This document shows, piece by piece, positions 27,256 through 35,977 of a stretch of DNA of 64,000 nucleotides. Where the stretch lies: NCBI GenBank assembly GCA_963754535.1, contig CAVWGG010000031.1, forward strand, positions 58,578 through 122,577, in the 5' to 3' direction. Below the pieces are notes generated by a model. That model ran no database searches and was not told the origin of the DNA. It saw nothing but the letters and a program-made list of their open reading frames with translations. Every line of letters starts with the position of its first letter. Position 1 is the first letter of the stretch. Both the position numbers and the translations under genes were made by a program. This stretch comes from RPQJ01 sp963754535 (GTDB lineage: Bacteria > Pseudomonadota > Gammaproteobacteria > Steroidobacterales > Steroidobacteraceae).

Positions 27256-28113
27256 CTATCGCGGTGCGGGTGCAGTCCAGTCCGCGGGATCGATGCCGTA
27301 GAACTCGCTCATCAGCGAATACAGGCGTGGATGCGCTGTGCGCAGCTCCGCCGGGCACTCGATGAATTCCTCGCTGACGACCGCGAAGAACTCGACCTCG
27401 TCCTCGGCGGCGTAGGGATCGAGAAAGGTCGGTTCGCCGCGATCCACGGTGTCGCAAAGCGTTTCGTATTCGGCGACCAGATCCTGATGCCAGGCGTCAA
27501 TGGCCCGCACCCGGTCGCTGGACGGGCGCTCCCGCGAAGGCGGGCGAGGTGCGAGGCCGCGGCCTTCCGCGTCCAGGTAGTGCGCGAACTCGTGCAGCAC
27601 CACGTTGTAGCCGTCTGCGGGCCGGCGTGCGGTCTCCTCGATGTCTTCCCAGGACAGGATGATCCGGTGCGAGTCCCAGGCTTCGCCGGAGAGTTCGCGG
27701 CGACGTTGCGTCACCAGCCCATCGTCGTCGTGCACTTCGTCTTCGACCCAGAACGCACCGGGGTACACGAGGATGGACTGCAGTTCGTCGTACAGCCCGC
27801 GCCGACCGAGCAGCAGCAGGCACGCCTGCGCGGCGATCGTCGCCCGGATCTCATCGCTGAGCTCGAGCCCGTTGCAGCCGACGAACTGCTTCTCGGCGAT
27901 AAACGAAACGATGAGCCCATCTAGGCGCCGGGCAAGGTCCGGGGGCAACGATAGCGTGACGGGAACGTTGCGCGCGATGGCGACGCGCATCGGCTCGGGC
28001 AAGGCCTGGCCGAAGGCGAGACGCCGCCGGCGTCGGCGCAGCAGCGGCGGCACCAGCAGACCCGCGAGCACCGCAATGGCGACCGCCAGGATGGCAGCGA
28101 TCGCGGCGCTCAC
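27256..28113 (-). CDS. MtfA-family zinc-dependent peptidase
   Basis: 285 residues. One N-terminal membrane anchor (AAIAAILAVAIAVLAGLLV) is followed by the M90/MtfA domain with the zinc motif VVLHEFAHYLDAEGR and downstream VEFFAVVSEEFIECP. E. coli MtfA is a cytosolic peptidase that titrates the glucose regulator Mlc; this anchored form may differ in role. GTG start, 6 nt after the acyl-CoA-binding protein stop. Confidence 0.88.
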   Translation of the reverse strand: MSAAIAAILAVAIAVLAGLLVPPLLRRRRRRLAFGQALPEPMRVAIARNVPVTLSLPPDLARRLDGLIVSFIAEKQFVGCNGLELSDEIRATIAAQACLLLLGRRGLYDELQSILVYPGAFWVEDEVHDDDGLVTQRRRELSGEAWDSHRIILSWEDIEETARRPADGYNVVLHEFAHYLDAEGRGLAPRPPSRERPSSDRVRAIDAWHQDLVAEYETLCDTVDRGEPTFLDPYAAEDEVEFFAVVSEEFIECPAELRTAHPRLYSLMSEFYGIDPADWTAPAPR

Positions 28114-28119
28114 GCTGGT

Positions 28120-28386
28120 TCAGCCGTAGGCCTTCTTCAGCCGCTCGACGAGCTTCACGTAGTTCTCGCGAGCCTTCGCCTGGTCGGTGCCCTTGAGCTT
28201 CGCCCAGGCGTCGTACTTGGCGCGGTCGACGAACGAGAAGGCGCCCGGGCGCTCGCCCTGCACGTCGCCTTCGGAGCCCTGCTTGTACAGCGCGTATAGC
28301 CGCAGCATGTCCTCGTCGTCTGGACGCCTGGTGAGCTGTTTGATGTCGTTCGCAGCTGCCTCGAACTTCTTGTCGGTCACGGCCAT
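28120..28386 (-). CDS. Acyl-CoA-binding protein
   Basis: 88-residue four-helix acyl-CoA carrier. It shows FEAAANDIKQLTRRPDDEDMLRLYALYKQGSEGDVQGERPGAFSFVDRAKYDAWAKLKGTDQAKARENYVKLVERL, with the conserved YALYKQ, FDxxGKxKxDAW-type and YVKLV features. Probably cytosolic. Its neighbours are the MtfA-like peptidase downstream and tgpA upstream. Confidence 0.94.
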   Translation of the reverse strand: MAVTDKKFEAAANDIKQLTRRPDDEDMLRLYALYKQGSEGDVQGERPGAFSFVDRAKYDAWAKLKGTDQAKARENYVKLVERLKKAYG

Positions 28387-28445
28387 CGTCGGTCCCCCTT
28401 GAATGGACAAAGCATACCCGAGGCCGCGCTCGTCGCGCCTGCGCG

Positions 28446-30413
28446 TCATCTGACCCGCAGGGAGTTCACGGCATGCTTGAGGCGCTGCAGGTCGCCGGTC
28501 CGGGGCGCGGGGCCGTACCGCAGCGCTGCGTAAAGCTTCCGGATGTCGGCCAACCGTGGCGCGAGGTCGGGACAGGCCGCTTCGGCGCGCTCGATGAAAG
28601 CGACGGGGCCCTCGGCGGGGCCCGGCGTCAGTCCGCGCTTGCGCAGGCGCGCGACGACGACATCGTGCAACCGGCCCGGCCAGTCCCGCGGCGGTGCGCG
28701 GTAACGCCAGGCGAGGTAGGCCGACAGCGCGACGAAGAAAGCAGCGAGGCTTGCGGCCAGCCCGAGGCCGAGCGCGCGCCAGTCAGGATCGTCGACGCCG
28801 AGCCGCTCGAGCAGGTCGAACTGCGACTGCGCATCGAAGCGCACGACGCGCTGGTTCCAGAAATCGTTGACCGCGTCCCAGCCCATTTCGACCTGCAACC
28901 AGACGGGGCTCGCGTCGCGCAGCCGGCCGGGGACCGGTTCGTCCCCAGCTACCGCATCGATCAGGCCGCCCCGGATGCGCTCGGGAGCCACGGCCGCGGT
29001 GGGGTCGACCCGCATCCAGCCGCTGCCTTCGATCCAGACTTCGGACCACGCGTGCGCGTCGGACTGGCGCACGATCAGGTAGCCACCGTAAGGATTGATC
29101 TCGCCCCCTTGGTATCCGGTAACGACACGCGCCGGCACGCCGGCCGCACGCATCACCACCGTAAAGGCCGAGGCGTAGTGCTCGCAGAAGCCCTGGCGCG
29201 TCGAGAACAGGAACTCATCGACGGAGTTTTCGGCGAGCCGTGGCGGCTGCATCGTGTATTCGAACGGCTGCTGGCGGAACATGTCGAGCAGCTCGCGCAC
29301 GATGGCGCGCGGGTTGCCGGCGTGGCGAGCCGCGAGTTCGCGACCGAGAGCGACGCTGCGCGCGTTGCTGCCATCGCGCGGCAGGTCCAGATCCTTGCGC
29401 CGCATTGAGTGCGCCAGCGTCGCGCCGGCAGTGTAACCCGGGTGCGAAGTGAGCTTGAAGGCGGCCACGTTGTTGATGGGGCGTGCCGACAGCAGCGTCA
29501 GGTCGTACGCCTGCGTGATCTCGCGTTGCGGCCATTCCGACGGCAGGTCGAGCGCAAGGACCCAGCGCCGCGCGTGCGGCTGCAGCGTGATCTGGTAGCG
29601 GATCGCGGGTCCACGGAACGCCACCTGCGTCTGCGGAAAAATCTGCGCGCGCGGCCGCCGCCAGCTGCGCCCGTCGAAATCGTGCAGCACGGGTCCGCGC
29701 CAGTAGCGTTGCGGCGGCGGCGGTATCGCGCCGAAGAACCGTGCGCGGAAAGCGACCTCGCCGGATGCGCTCAAGTCGGAGACGTCGCCGGGCGTCATCT
29801 CGTCGTCGAGACCGGTCCGGGCCTCGCTGTGTGAATCGATGCCCCAGAACGGCCCGGGCAGGCGCGGAAACAGCAGGATCAGCAGCAAGGCGAGCGGGGC
29901 AGCCTGCAGCAACAGCAGCAGCGTGCGGCGGACGATGTGGCGCGCCGGCGCCTGTGCCGACGACGCATGCACGCGCATCAGGGCAACGGCGGTCAGGAAC
30001 GCGCTGCCCAGCAGCCAGGGCAACTGCAACAGCGACTGTTCCCGCAACAGCGCGGCGTAGAGCAGGAACCAGCTGATGAAGACGATGACGGTGAGGTCGC
30101 GGGACGTGCGGGTCTCGAGCAGCTTCGCGGCTGCCATCAACACAAGTAATGCCGTGCCGGCTTCGATGCCATTCAGCGTGCGGTACGTGCCGAAAATTGC
30201 GACCGTCGATACCAGCACGACGACGACGCGCAGGGGCAGGGACGCGAGCCTCCAGCCGCGCAGGTCGGCTGTCCAGCGCCACGCGCACACGGCGAGCAGC
30301 AGCAACGTGACCCACGCCGGCAGGTGCGGCACGTGCGGTGCAACCGCGGCAGCCAGCGCGGCCAGCGCCCAGTCCAGTCCACGGATCCGCGTCGAGGCGC
30401 CCGGTTCACGCAT
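28446..30413 (-). CDS. tgpA: TgpA-like transglutaminase membrane protein
   Basis: About 655 residues: N-terminal block of six or so membrane segments (DUF3488), then a periplasmic transglutaminase-like domain, then one more membrane segment and a cytoplasmic DUF4129-like tail. The catalytic Cys is in TRQGFCEHYASAFTVVMRAAGVPARVVTGYQGGE, with His and Asp in DAHAWSEVWIEGSGWMRVDPT. The order moxR-DUF58-tgpA is the classical cluster. Start ATG at 30413 overlaps the DUF58 stop. Confidence 0.92.
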   Translation of the reverse strand: MREPGASTRIRGLDWALAALAAAVAPHVPHLPAWVTLLLLAVCAWRWTADLRGWRLASLPLRVVVVLVSTVAIFGTYRTLNGIEAGTALLVLMAAAKLLETRTSRDLTVIVFISWFLLYAALLREQSLLQLPWLLGSAFLTAVALMRVHASSAQAPARHIVRRTLLLLLQAAPLALLLILLFPRLPGPFWGIDSHSEARTGLDDEMTPGDVSDLSASGEVAFRARFFGAIPPPPQRYWRGPVLHDFDGRSWRRPRAQIFPQTQVAFRGPAIRYQITLQPHARRWVLALDLPSEWPQREITQAYDLTLLSARPINNVAAFKLTSHPGYTAGATLAHSMRRKDLDLPRDGSNARSVALGRELAARHAGNPRAIVRELLDMFRQQPFEYTMQPPRLAENSVDEFLFSTRQGFCEHYASAFTVVMRAAGVPARVVTGYQGGEINPYGGYLIVRQSDAHAWSEVWIEGSGWMRVDPTAAVAPERIRGGLIDAVAGDEPVPGRLRDASPVWLQVEMGWDAVNDFWNQRVVRFDAQSQFDLLERLGVDDPDWRALGLGLAASLAAFFVALSAYLAWRYRAPPRDWPGRLHDVVVARLRKRGLTPGPAEGPVAFIERAEAACPDLAPRLADIRKLYAALRYGPAPRTGDLQRLKHAVNSLRVR

Positions 30414-31401
30414 GCGCAGTCTCCCGCGCGTCAAACAGCGCCAGCGCGTTCAGGCAACGCTCGCGGTGGGCCGGTCCGACGTTGGTCTCGATGGACGTGC
30501 CCGGCAAGCGCAAGGCGAAGGCTTCGCCACGCTCCTGCGCATCGAGCACCCAGCGGCAGAGTTGTTCGAGCCGCGATTCCACGGCGAGTCCCACAAGACT
30601 CTCGTAGTCGAAGACGTGCGAGACGACGTCGGTGCCCGCGTACTGCCTGGTGTGCAGGCCGTGGCCGCGCGCATAGGCTTTCCAGGCGACACGTCGCAGC
30701 GAATCGCCGGGCTGGAACGGCCGCAGGCCGGCGAAGTCTTCTTCACCGATTGCGCCTGATTGCGCGCCTCCCGTATCCGTCGCGGTCCGCGGGGGCGTCA
30801 TGCCACGCTCCGCGGGTCTCGGCCAGGCGATGGCGGAATACGCCGGATGCACGACGGCCCACGCGCGGAAGAGGCCGAAGGGATGGCTGGTCGAGACGAT
30901 GAAGCGATCGAGCGCGACGCGGCCGCGATGCTGGGCCGGCAGGACCAGCGTTGCTTCGCAGGTTCCCCGGGGTGGCAGGTCGGCCGTGACGTTGCCCGGT
31001 CCTTCCTGCGTGCGGCCGATCTCGAGGGCGGGCCGGGCGACGTTCGATGAATGCTCGAGCAGCAGGCGGAACCGGACGTCGCTGCCCACGAATCCCGGCA
31101 CCGCCTCGAGCAGGCGCAGGCGCACCCCGGCCAGCGTGCCGTGCGCGTGATGCATGGTCACGAGGCCCAGGCTCACGAGCATGAACGTGAGGCCGAGTCC
31201 CAGGTTGTTGTTGTAGTTCATGCCGCCGAGCAGCATGGCGAAGAGCATCGCGCCGTACGCGACCCCGAGCCGGGTGGGCAGGATGTAGATGCGCTGGCGG
31301 CGCAGTTCGACGGGATCCGTGTCCGCGCCCTGTCGACGCCGGATCCACGCGCGCGTGCGCCGTTCGATTCGCGCCCGCAGGTCCGGCAGCAGGCGGCGCA
31401 T
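30406..31401 (-). CDS. DUF58 domain protein
   Basis: 331 residues with two hydrophobic segments near the N-terminus (RLGVAYGAMLFAMLLGG, LGLTFMLVSLGLVTM) and a DUF58 region with the signature EEDFAGLRPFQPGDSLRRVAWKAYARG. DUF58 proteins work with MoxR AAA+ ATPases, probably as von Willebrand-like partners. It lies between moxR and tgpA, starting 5 nt after moxR. Confidence 0.9.
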   Translation of the reverse strand: MRRLLPDLRARIERRTRAWIRRRQGADTDPVELRRQRIYILPTRLGVAYGAMLFAMLLGGMNYNNNLGLGLTFMLVSLGLVTMHHAHGTLAGVRLRLLEAVPGFVGSDVRFRLLLEHSSNVARPALEIGRTQEGPGNVTADLPPRGTCEATLVLPAQHRGRVALDRFIVSTSHPFGLFRAWAVVHPAYSAIAWPRPAERGMTPPRTATDTGGAQSGAIGEEDFAGLRPFQPGDSLRRVAWKAYARGHGLHTRQYAGTDVVSHVFDYESLVGLAVESRLEQLCRWVLDAQERGEAFALRLPGTSIETNVGPAHRERCLNALALFDARETAHA

Positions 31402-31406
31402 CGCGC

Positions 31407-32366
31407 TCAGGGAACGGCGACGGCCGCCAACACGTGTTGACCGATCTCGCTGGCGTTGCGGAAGCGGGCCTCGTCGCGCGGCGCGAGTCGGTGTCCGACG
31501 ACGGAGGGCAGCACGGCTTGCACGTCTTCCGGCAGCACGCCTTCGTGCCCGTGCATGAAGGCCCACGACTGGGCCGCACGCAGCAGCGCAATCACGGCAC
31601 GCGGCGACAGCCCGGCTTCGAACTCCGGCGCCTGCCGCGTGTAGCGCGCCACGGCCTGTACGTAATCGAGCAGCGCATCGGACGCATGCACCTTCGGCAC
31701 GGCGCCCTGCAGGCGCAGCAGCTGCTGCGGCGTGATCGCCGTCGTGAGTTCGGTGAGCAGGTCGCGACGATCGCGACCGAGCAGCAGCTGCCGCTCGAGT
31801 GACGCGGCGGGGTAGCCGAGCTCGATGCGCATCAGGAAACGGTCGAGCTGCGACTCCGGCAGCGGATACGTGCCGACCTGGTACGCAGGGTTCTGCGTCG
31901 CGATGACGAAGAACGGTTCGGTGAGCGGATAGGTCTGGCCGTCGGCCGTGACCTGGTGCTCTTCCATTGCCTCGAGCAGCGCGCTCTGCGCCTTGGGCGT
32001 CGCCCGGTTCACTTCGTCCGCGAGCACGAGCTGCGCAAAGACAGGCCCGCGATGGAAGCGGAACTGCCCCGTGTCGGCTTCGAATACCGACACGCCGATG
32101 ATGTCCGCCGGCAGCAGGTCGCTCGTGAACTGGATGCGCTGGTACGAGAGTCCCAGCGAGCGGGCGAGGGCGTGGGCCAGGGTGGTCTTGCCAACGCCCG
32201 GGATGTCCTCGATCAGCAGGTGCCCCCGTGCGAACAGGCAGGCGAGGCACAGGCGAACCTGCGTTTCCTTGCCGAGGATGATCTCGTTGAGGCCCGCCAC
32301 GGCGGCATCGATGAGCGCATGCAGCGACGGCTCGGCCGCTGCGACGGGTTCTGCGGCGGCCGACAC
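31407..32366 (-). CDS. MoxR-family AAA+ ATPase
   Basis: 319 residues. Walker A is IEDIPGVGKTTLA and Walker B is LVLADEVNRATPKAQSALLEAMEE, followed by VIATQNPAYQVGTYPLPESQLDRF (sensor and arginine-finger region). Likely a chaperone-like ATPase acting with the DUF58 and TgpA proteins. GTG start one base after the valS stop, so it is in the same transcription unit as valS. Confidence 0.93.
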   Translation of the reverse strand: MSAAAEPVAAAEPSLHALIDAAVAGLNEIILGKETQVRLCLACLFARGHLLIEDIPGVGKTTLAHALARSLGLSYQRIQFTSDLLPADIIGVSVFEADTGQFRFHRGPVFAQLVLADEVNRATPKAQSALLEAMEEHQVTADGQTYPLTEPFFVIATQNPAYQVGTYPLPESQLDRFLMRIELGYPAASLERQLLLGRDRRDLLTELTTAITPQQLLRLQGAVPKVHASDALLDYVQAVARYTRQAPEFEAGLSPRAVIALLRAAQSWAFMHGHEGVLPEDVQAVLPSVVGHRLAPRDEARFRNASEIGQHVLAAVAVP

Positions 32367-32367
32367 G

Positions 32368-35160
32368 TCAGCCGCCCACCGGCGTCGCAAGCGCCGCCAG
32401 CCGTCGCATCTGCTCGCCGAGCTGCCCGAGCTGGCGCTCGAACTCGGCGATGCGGTCGCGCTCCTGCACGACGACGCTCTCCGGCGCATTGGCGACGAAG
32501 TTCGCGTTGGCCAGCTTGGCCGCGCACTTGTCTCGCTCCTGCGCGGTCCTGGCCTTGCGCTTTTCGAGCCGCGCCAGCTCCGCCGACACGTCGTCGACGA
32601 GACGATCGAACGGAGCAAGCACCGTGCGCCCGGCGCTGATCGCGATCGCGCAGGGCGGCAGGTGCGCCTCCGACTGCACGAGCTCGATCGACTCCAGGTT
32701 CGCGATCTTGCGGATCGTTGCGGAGAGCGCACCGATCGCTTCGGCATCGCCAGCCTTGTCGCTGCGCACGTATACGGGCGTCGCGCGCGAATGCGGCACG
32801 TCGAGTTCGCCGCGGATCTGGCGGATGCCGAGCACCACGGCCTGCAGCGCGGCGATGTCGCGCTCGGCAGTCGCATCCGGCGGGAATTCCGCAGCCGTCG
32901 GGTAGGGCTGTCGCATGATCGTGTGCCCCGTGCGGCCGGCAAGCGGCCCGACCTTCTGCCAGATCTCTTCGGTGATGAAAGGCATCAGCGGGTGCAGCAT
33001 GCGCAGCGTGCCCTCGAGCACCTCGAGCAGCGTGCGGCGGGTGCCACGCCGTGCGGCGGGATCCGCGTCGGCCGCCTGTAGCACGGGCTTAGACAGTTCC
33101 AGGTACCAGTCGCAGAATTCGTACCAGACGAATTCGTACATCGCCTGCGCGGCGAGGTCGAAGCGATAGGCCGCGAGATTGGCACGCACGCTGGCCACCG
33201 CGGCGCCGAGGCGGCCACGGATCCAGCGGTCCGCGACGGAGTACTCGCACGGGCCGCCCGCGATGTCCGCAGCGTGCTCCTCGGTGTTCATGAGCACGTA
33301 ACGCGCCGCGTTCCACAGCTTGTTGCAGAAATTGCGGTAGCCCTCGACACGGCCGAGGTCGAAGCGGATGTCGCGACCCATCGTGGCGAGCGCCGCGAAG
33401 GTGAAGCGCAGCGCATCGGTGCCGAAGGACGGGATGCCCTGCGGGAACTGCTTGCGCGTCGCCTTCTCGATGGCGTTCTTCATCTGCGGCTGCATCAGGC
33501 CGGTGGTGCGCTTGGCAACCAGCGTCTCCAGGTCGATGCCGTCGATGAGGTCGAGCGGGTCGATGATGTTGCCCTTCGACTTCGACATCTTGTTGCCGTG
33601 CTCGTCGCGGATGAGTCCGGTGATGTAGACCTCGCGGAAGGGCACGTCGTCCTGGAACTTGAGGCCCATCATGATCATCCGGGCCACCCAGAAGAAGATG
33701 ATGTCGAAGCCGGTGACCAGCACCGACGTCGGGTAGAAGGCCGCGAGCTCCTTCGTCTGCTGCGGCCAGCCGAGCGTCGAGAACGGCCACAGCGCCGAAC
33801 TGAACCACGTGTCGAGCACGTCCTCGTCCTGGCGCAGGGCGACGGGCTTCCCGTGGTGCGTCGTCGCGGCTGCCTGTGCCTCCGCCTCGCTGCGCGCGAC
33901 GAAGATGTTGCCGTTCTCGTCGTACCACGCAGGAATGCGATGGCCCCACCAGAGCTGGCGGCTGATGCACCAGTCCTGGATGTTGCGCATCCACTGGAAG
34001 TACGTCTTCGACCAGTTGTCCGGGACGAAGCGGATGCGGCCATCCTCGACGGCCGCGATGGCTGGCGCTGCCAGCGGCGCGATGCGCACGTACCACTGGT
34101 CCGTGAGCCAGGGTTCGAGCACGGCCTGGCTGCGGTCGCCGCGCGGTACTGGCAGCGTGTGCGGATCGACTTTCTCGAGCAGCCCGGCTGCTTCGAGGTC
34201 GGCCACCACGCGCTTGCGGGCCTCGAAGCGGTCGAGGCCCCGGTACTGCACCGGCACTTCGTCGTTGAGCGTCGCGTCGGCCGTGAAGATGTTGACCATC
34301 GGCAGCGAGTGACGCTTGCCGATTTCGTAGTCGTTGAAGTCGTGCGCCGGCGTGATCTTGACGCAGCCGCTGCCGAACGCCGGATCGCAATAGTCGTCGG
34401 CAATGATCGGCACCAGGCGGCCGGTGAGCGGCAAGCGGACCTGCTGGCCGACCAGGTGCTTGTAGCGCTCATCCTCTGGATTCACGGCGACGGCCGTGTC
34501 GCCAAGCATCGTCTCGGGACGCGTGGTCGCAACGATCATGTACCCGCTGCCGTCCGCGAGCGGGTAGCGCAGGTGCCACAGGTTGCCGGCCTCGGGCTCC
34601 GCGATCACTTCGAGGTCGGACAGTGCCGTGTGCAGCACCGGGTCCCAGTTCACGAGCCGCTTGCCGCGATAGATCAGGCCGTCCTCGTGCAGTCGCACGA
34701 AGACTTCGAGCACCGCGGCGGAAAGACCTTCGTCCATCGTGAAGCGGTCGCGCGACCAGTCGACCGAGTTGCCGAGCCGGCGCATCTGGCGCGAGATCGT
34801 GCCGCCCGATTCCTCTTTCCATTCCCACACGCGTTCGACGAATTGCTCGCGGCCGAGGTCGTGGCGCGTCTTGCCGTCGGCGGCGAGCTGGCGCTCGACG
34901 ACCATCTGCGTGGCGATGCCCGCGTGGTCTGTGCCCGGTTGCCAGAGCGTGCGATCGCCGTCCATGCGGTGCAGTCGGGTCAGCACGTCCATCAGCGTGT
35001 GCTGGAAGGCGTGGCCCATGTGCAGCGTGCCCGTGACGTTGGGCGGCGGGATGACGATGCAGTAGGGCGTGCCGTCACCGACGGGTGCGAACCAGCCGGC
35101 CGCTTCCCAGGCAGCGTAGATGCGGGACTCGATATCTCGGGGGGAGTAGCTTTTGTCCAT
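32368..35160 (-). CDS. valS: Valyl-tRNA synthetase
   Basis: Class I synthetase of 930 residues. HIGH-type motif PPPNVTGTLHMGHAFQ and KMSKS loop GNKMSKSKGNIIDPLD are present, with the editing CP1 domain in between (TTRPETMLGDTAVAVNPED) and the C-terminal coiled coil (SAELARLEKRKARTAQERDK). Domain order and length are standard. Confidence 0.97.
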   Translation of the reverse strand: MDKSYSPRDIESRIYAAWEAAGWFAPVGDGTPYCIVIPPPNVTGTLHMGHAFQHTLMDVLTRLHRMDGDRTLWQPGTDHAGIATQMVVERQLAADGKTRHDLGREQFVERVWEWKEESGGTISRQMRRLGNSVDWSRDRFTMDEGLSAAVLEVFVRLHEDGLIYRGKRLVNWDPVLHTALSDLEVIAEPEAGNLWHLRYPLADGSGYMIVATTRPETMLGDTAVAVNPEDERYKHLVGQQVRLPLTGRLVPIIADDYCDPAFGSGCVKITPAHDFNDYEIGKRHSLPMVNIFTADATLNDEVPVQYRGLDRFEARKRVVADLEAAGLLEKVDPHTLPVPRGDRSQAVLEPWLTDQWYVRIAPLAAPAIAAVEDGRIRFVPDNWSKTYFQWMRNIQDWCISRQLWWGHRIPAWYDENGNIFVARSEAEAQAAATTHHGKPVALRQDEDVLDTWFSSALWPFSTLGWPQQTKELAAFYPTSVLVTGFDIIFFWVARMIMMGLKFQDDVPFREVYITGLIRDEHGNKMSKSKGNIIDPLDLIDGIDLETLVAKRTTGLMQPQMKNAIEKATRKQFPQGIPSFGTDALRFTFAALATMGRDIRFDLGRVEGYRNFCNKLWNAARYVLMNTEEHAADIAGGPCEYSVADRWIRGRLGAAVASVRANLAAYRFDLAAQAMYEFVWYEFCDWYLELSKPVLQAADADPAARRGTRRTLLEVLEGTLRMLHPLMPFITEEIWQKVGPLAGRTGHTIMRQPYPTAAEFPPDATAERDIAALQAVVLGIRQIRGELDVPHSRATPVYVRSDKAGDAEAIGALSATIRKIANLESIELVQSEAHLPPCAIAISAGRTVLAPFDRLVDDVSAELARLEKRKARTAQERDKCAAKLANANFVANAPESVVVQERDRIAEFERQLGQLGEQMRRLAALATPVGG

Positions 35161-35191
35161 CGACGGCCTCGTTCGCGAACCGTCGATTATA
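35159..35191 (-). promoter_or_regulatory. valS -10 box and start-codon hairpin
   Basis: On the minus strand a perfect TATAAT (35186-35191) lies about 25 nt before the valS ATG. The short leader can fold with an 8-bp stem, ATCGACGG (35180-35187) with CCGTCGAT (35159-35166), which includes part of the start codon. No strong -35 is visible. The pairing might modulate initiation but could be chance. Confidence 0.4.
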
Positions 35192-35215
35192 GCGGGAGTC
35201 CCGCAGTCGCCCGTC

Positions 35216-35503
35216 TCAGTTCGTGAGACCGGGGCCCCGGAAGTGCTCGGCGATGACCCGCGAAATCAGTTGCGGCAGCTCGGCCTTGAGGCGGTCCGAG
35301 ACCTGCTCGAGCAGCAGGGCTTCCATTTCGCGCAGGGCGTTATGGACCAGTTCGTCCGTCTGCTCGTGGACCACCGCCGTCAGGTGCGCTTCGAGCTCGC
35401 CCAGGAACCGGCTGGTGTCGTTGATGAAGGCCGAGGCCGAACCGACGTTCGGTTCGACGATGTCCGTCAGGACCGGGATCTCGTCGCTGGGCAGGTTGTT
35501 CAT
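35216..35503 (-). CDS. Small helical protein between holC and valS
   Basis: 95 residues, acidic, with predicted amphipathic helix over most of its length (TSRFLGELEAHLTAVVHEQTDELVHNALREMEALLLEQVSDRLKAELPQLISRVIAEHF). No signal peptide or membrane segment. Small genes of this type are often found between holC and valS in gammaproteobacteria; the function is not known to me. Confidence 0.75.
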   Translation of the reverse strand: MNNLPSDEIPVLTDIVEPNVGSASAFINDTSRFLGELEAHLTAVVHEQTDELVHNALREMEALLLEQVSDRLKAELPQLISRVIAEHFRGPGLTN

Positions 35504-35521
35504 GGTGCGGCGGGGCCTCGC

Positions 35522-35959
35522 TCAGAGCGGATGCGCCTCGGGGGCGCATCCTGCGTCACGGTACGTTCGCCAGCGGTGACGGCCCGCCTTCCTGGCGTCT
35601 TCGTCGCCGCCGACCACTTCGCAGACGCGAGCATAGGCGGAAAAGTCGGCGGGTGCATCGGGCGCGAGGTTGATCAGCACGTCGCGGTGACTCGGGGGGA
35701 GGCTGGAACTGCCCACCAGGACCGGCGTGGCCGCAACTGCGTCCGGCTCAGCCGGCCAGACGACGTGCGGCACGAAGCTGCGGTCGGAAAAGGTCCACAG
35801 CAGCTCGTCGAATTCCGCGGTTTCCGCGGCGCTGGTCGTGCGGACGACCACGCGCAGGCCCTGTTCGTAGGCTTTTTCGGCGAGGCGGCACGCCGTGACA
35901 AGACGGGCCCGGCGGTCGGGCTCGCCCAGCGTGTAGAAGTCGACTTTAGGCGCGCCCAC
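35522..35959 (-). CDS. holC: DNA polymerase III chi subunit
   Basis: 145-residue clamp-loader accessory subunit that contacts single-strand-binding protein. It begins KVDFYTLGEPDRRARLVTACRLAEKAYEQGLRVVVRT and contains LLWTFSDRSFVPHVVW and VLINLAPDAPADFSAYARVCEVV, all characteristic. It follows pepA by 18 nt, the usual pepA-holC-valS order. Confidence 0.93.
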   Translation of the reverse strand: MGAPKVDFYTLGEPDRRARLVTACRLAEKAYEQGLRVVVRTTSAAETAEFDELLWTFSDRSFVPHVVWPAEPDAVAATPVLVGSSSLPPSHRDVLINLAPDAPADFSAYARVCEVVGGDEDARKAGRHRWRTYRDAGCAPEAHPL

Positions 35960-35977
35960 GGTCCGTGCAGGGCGGCA

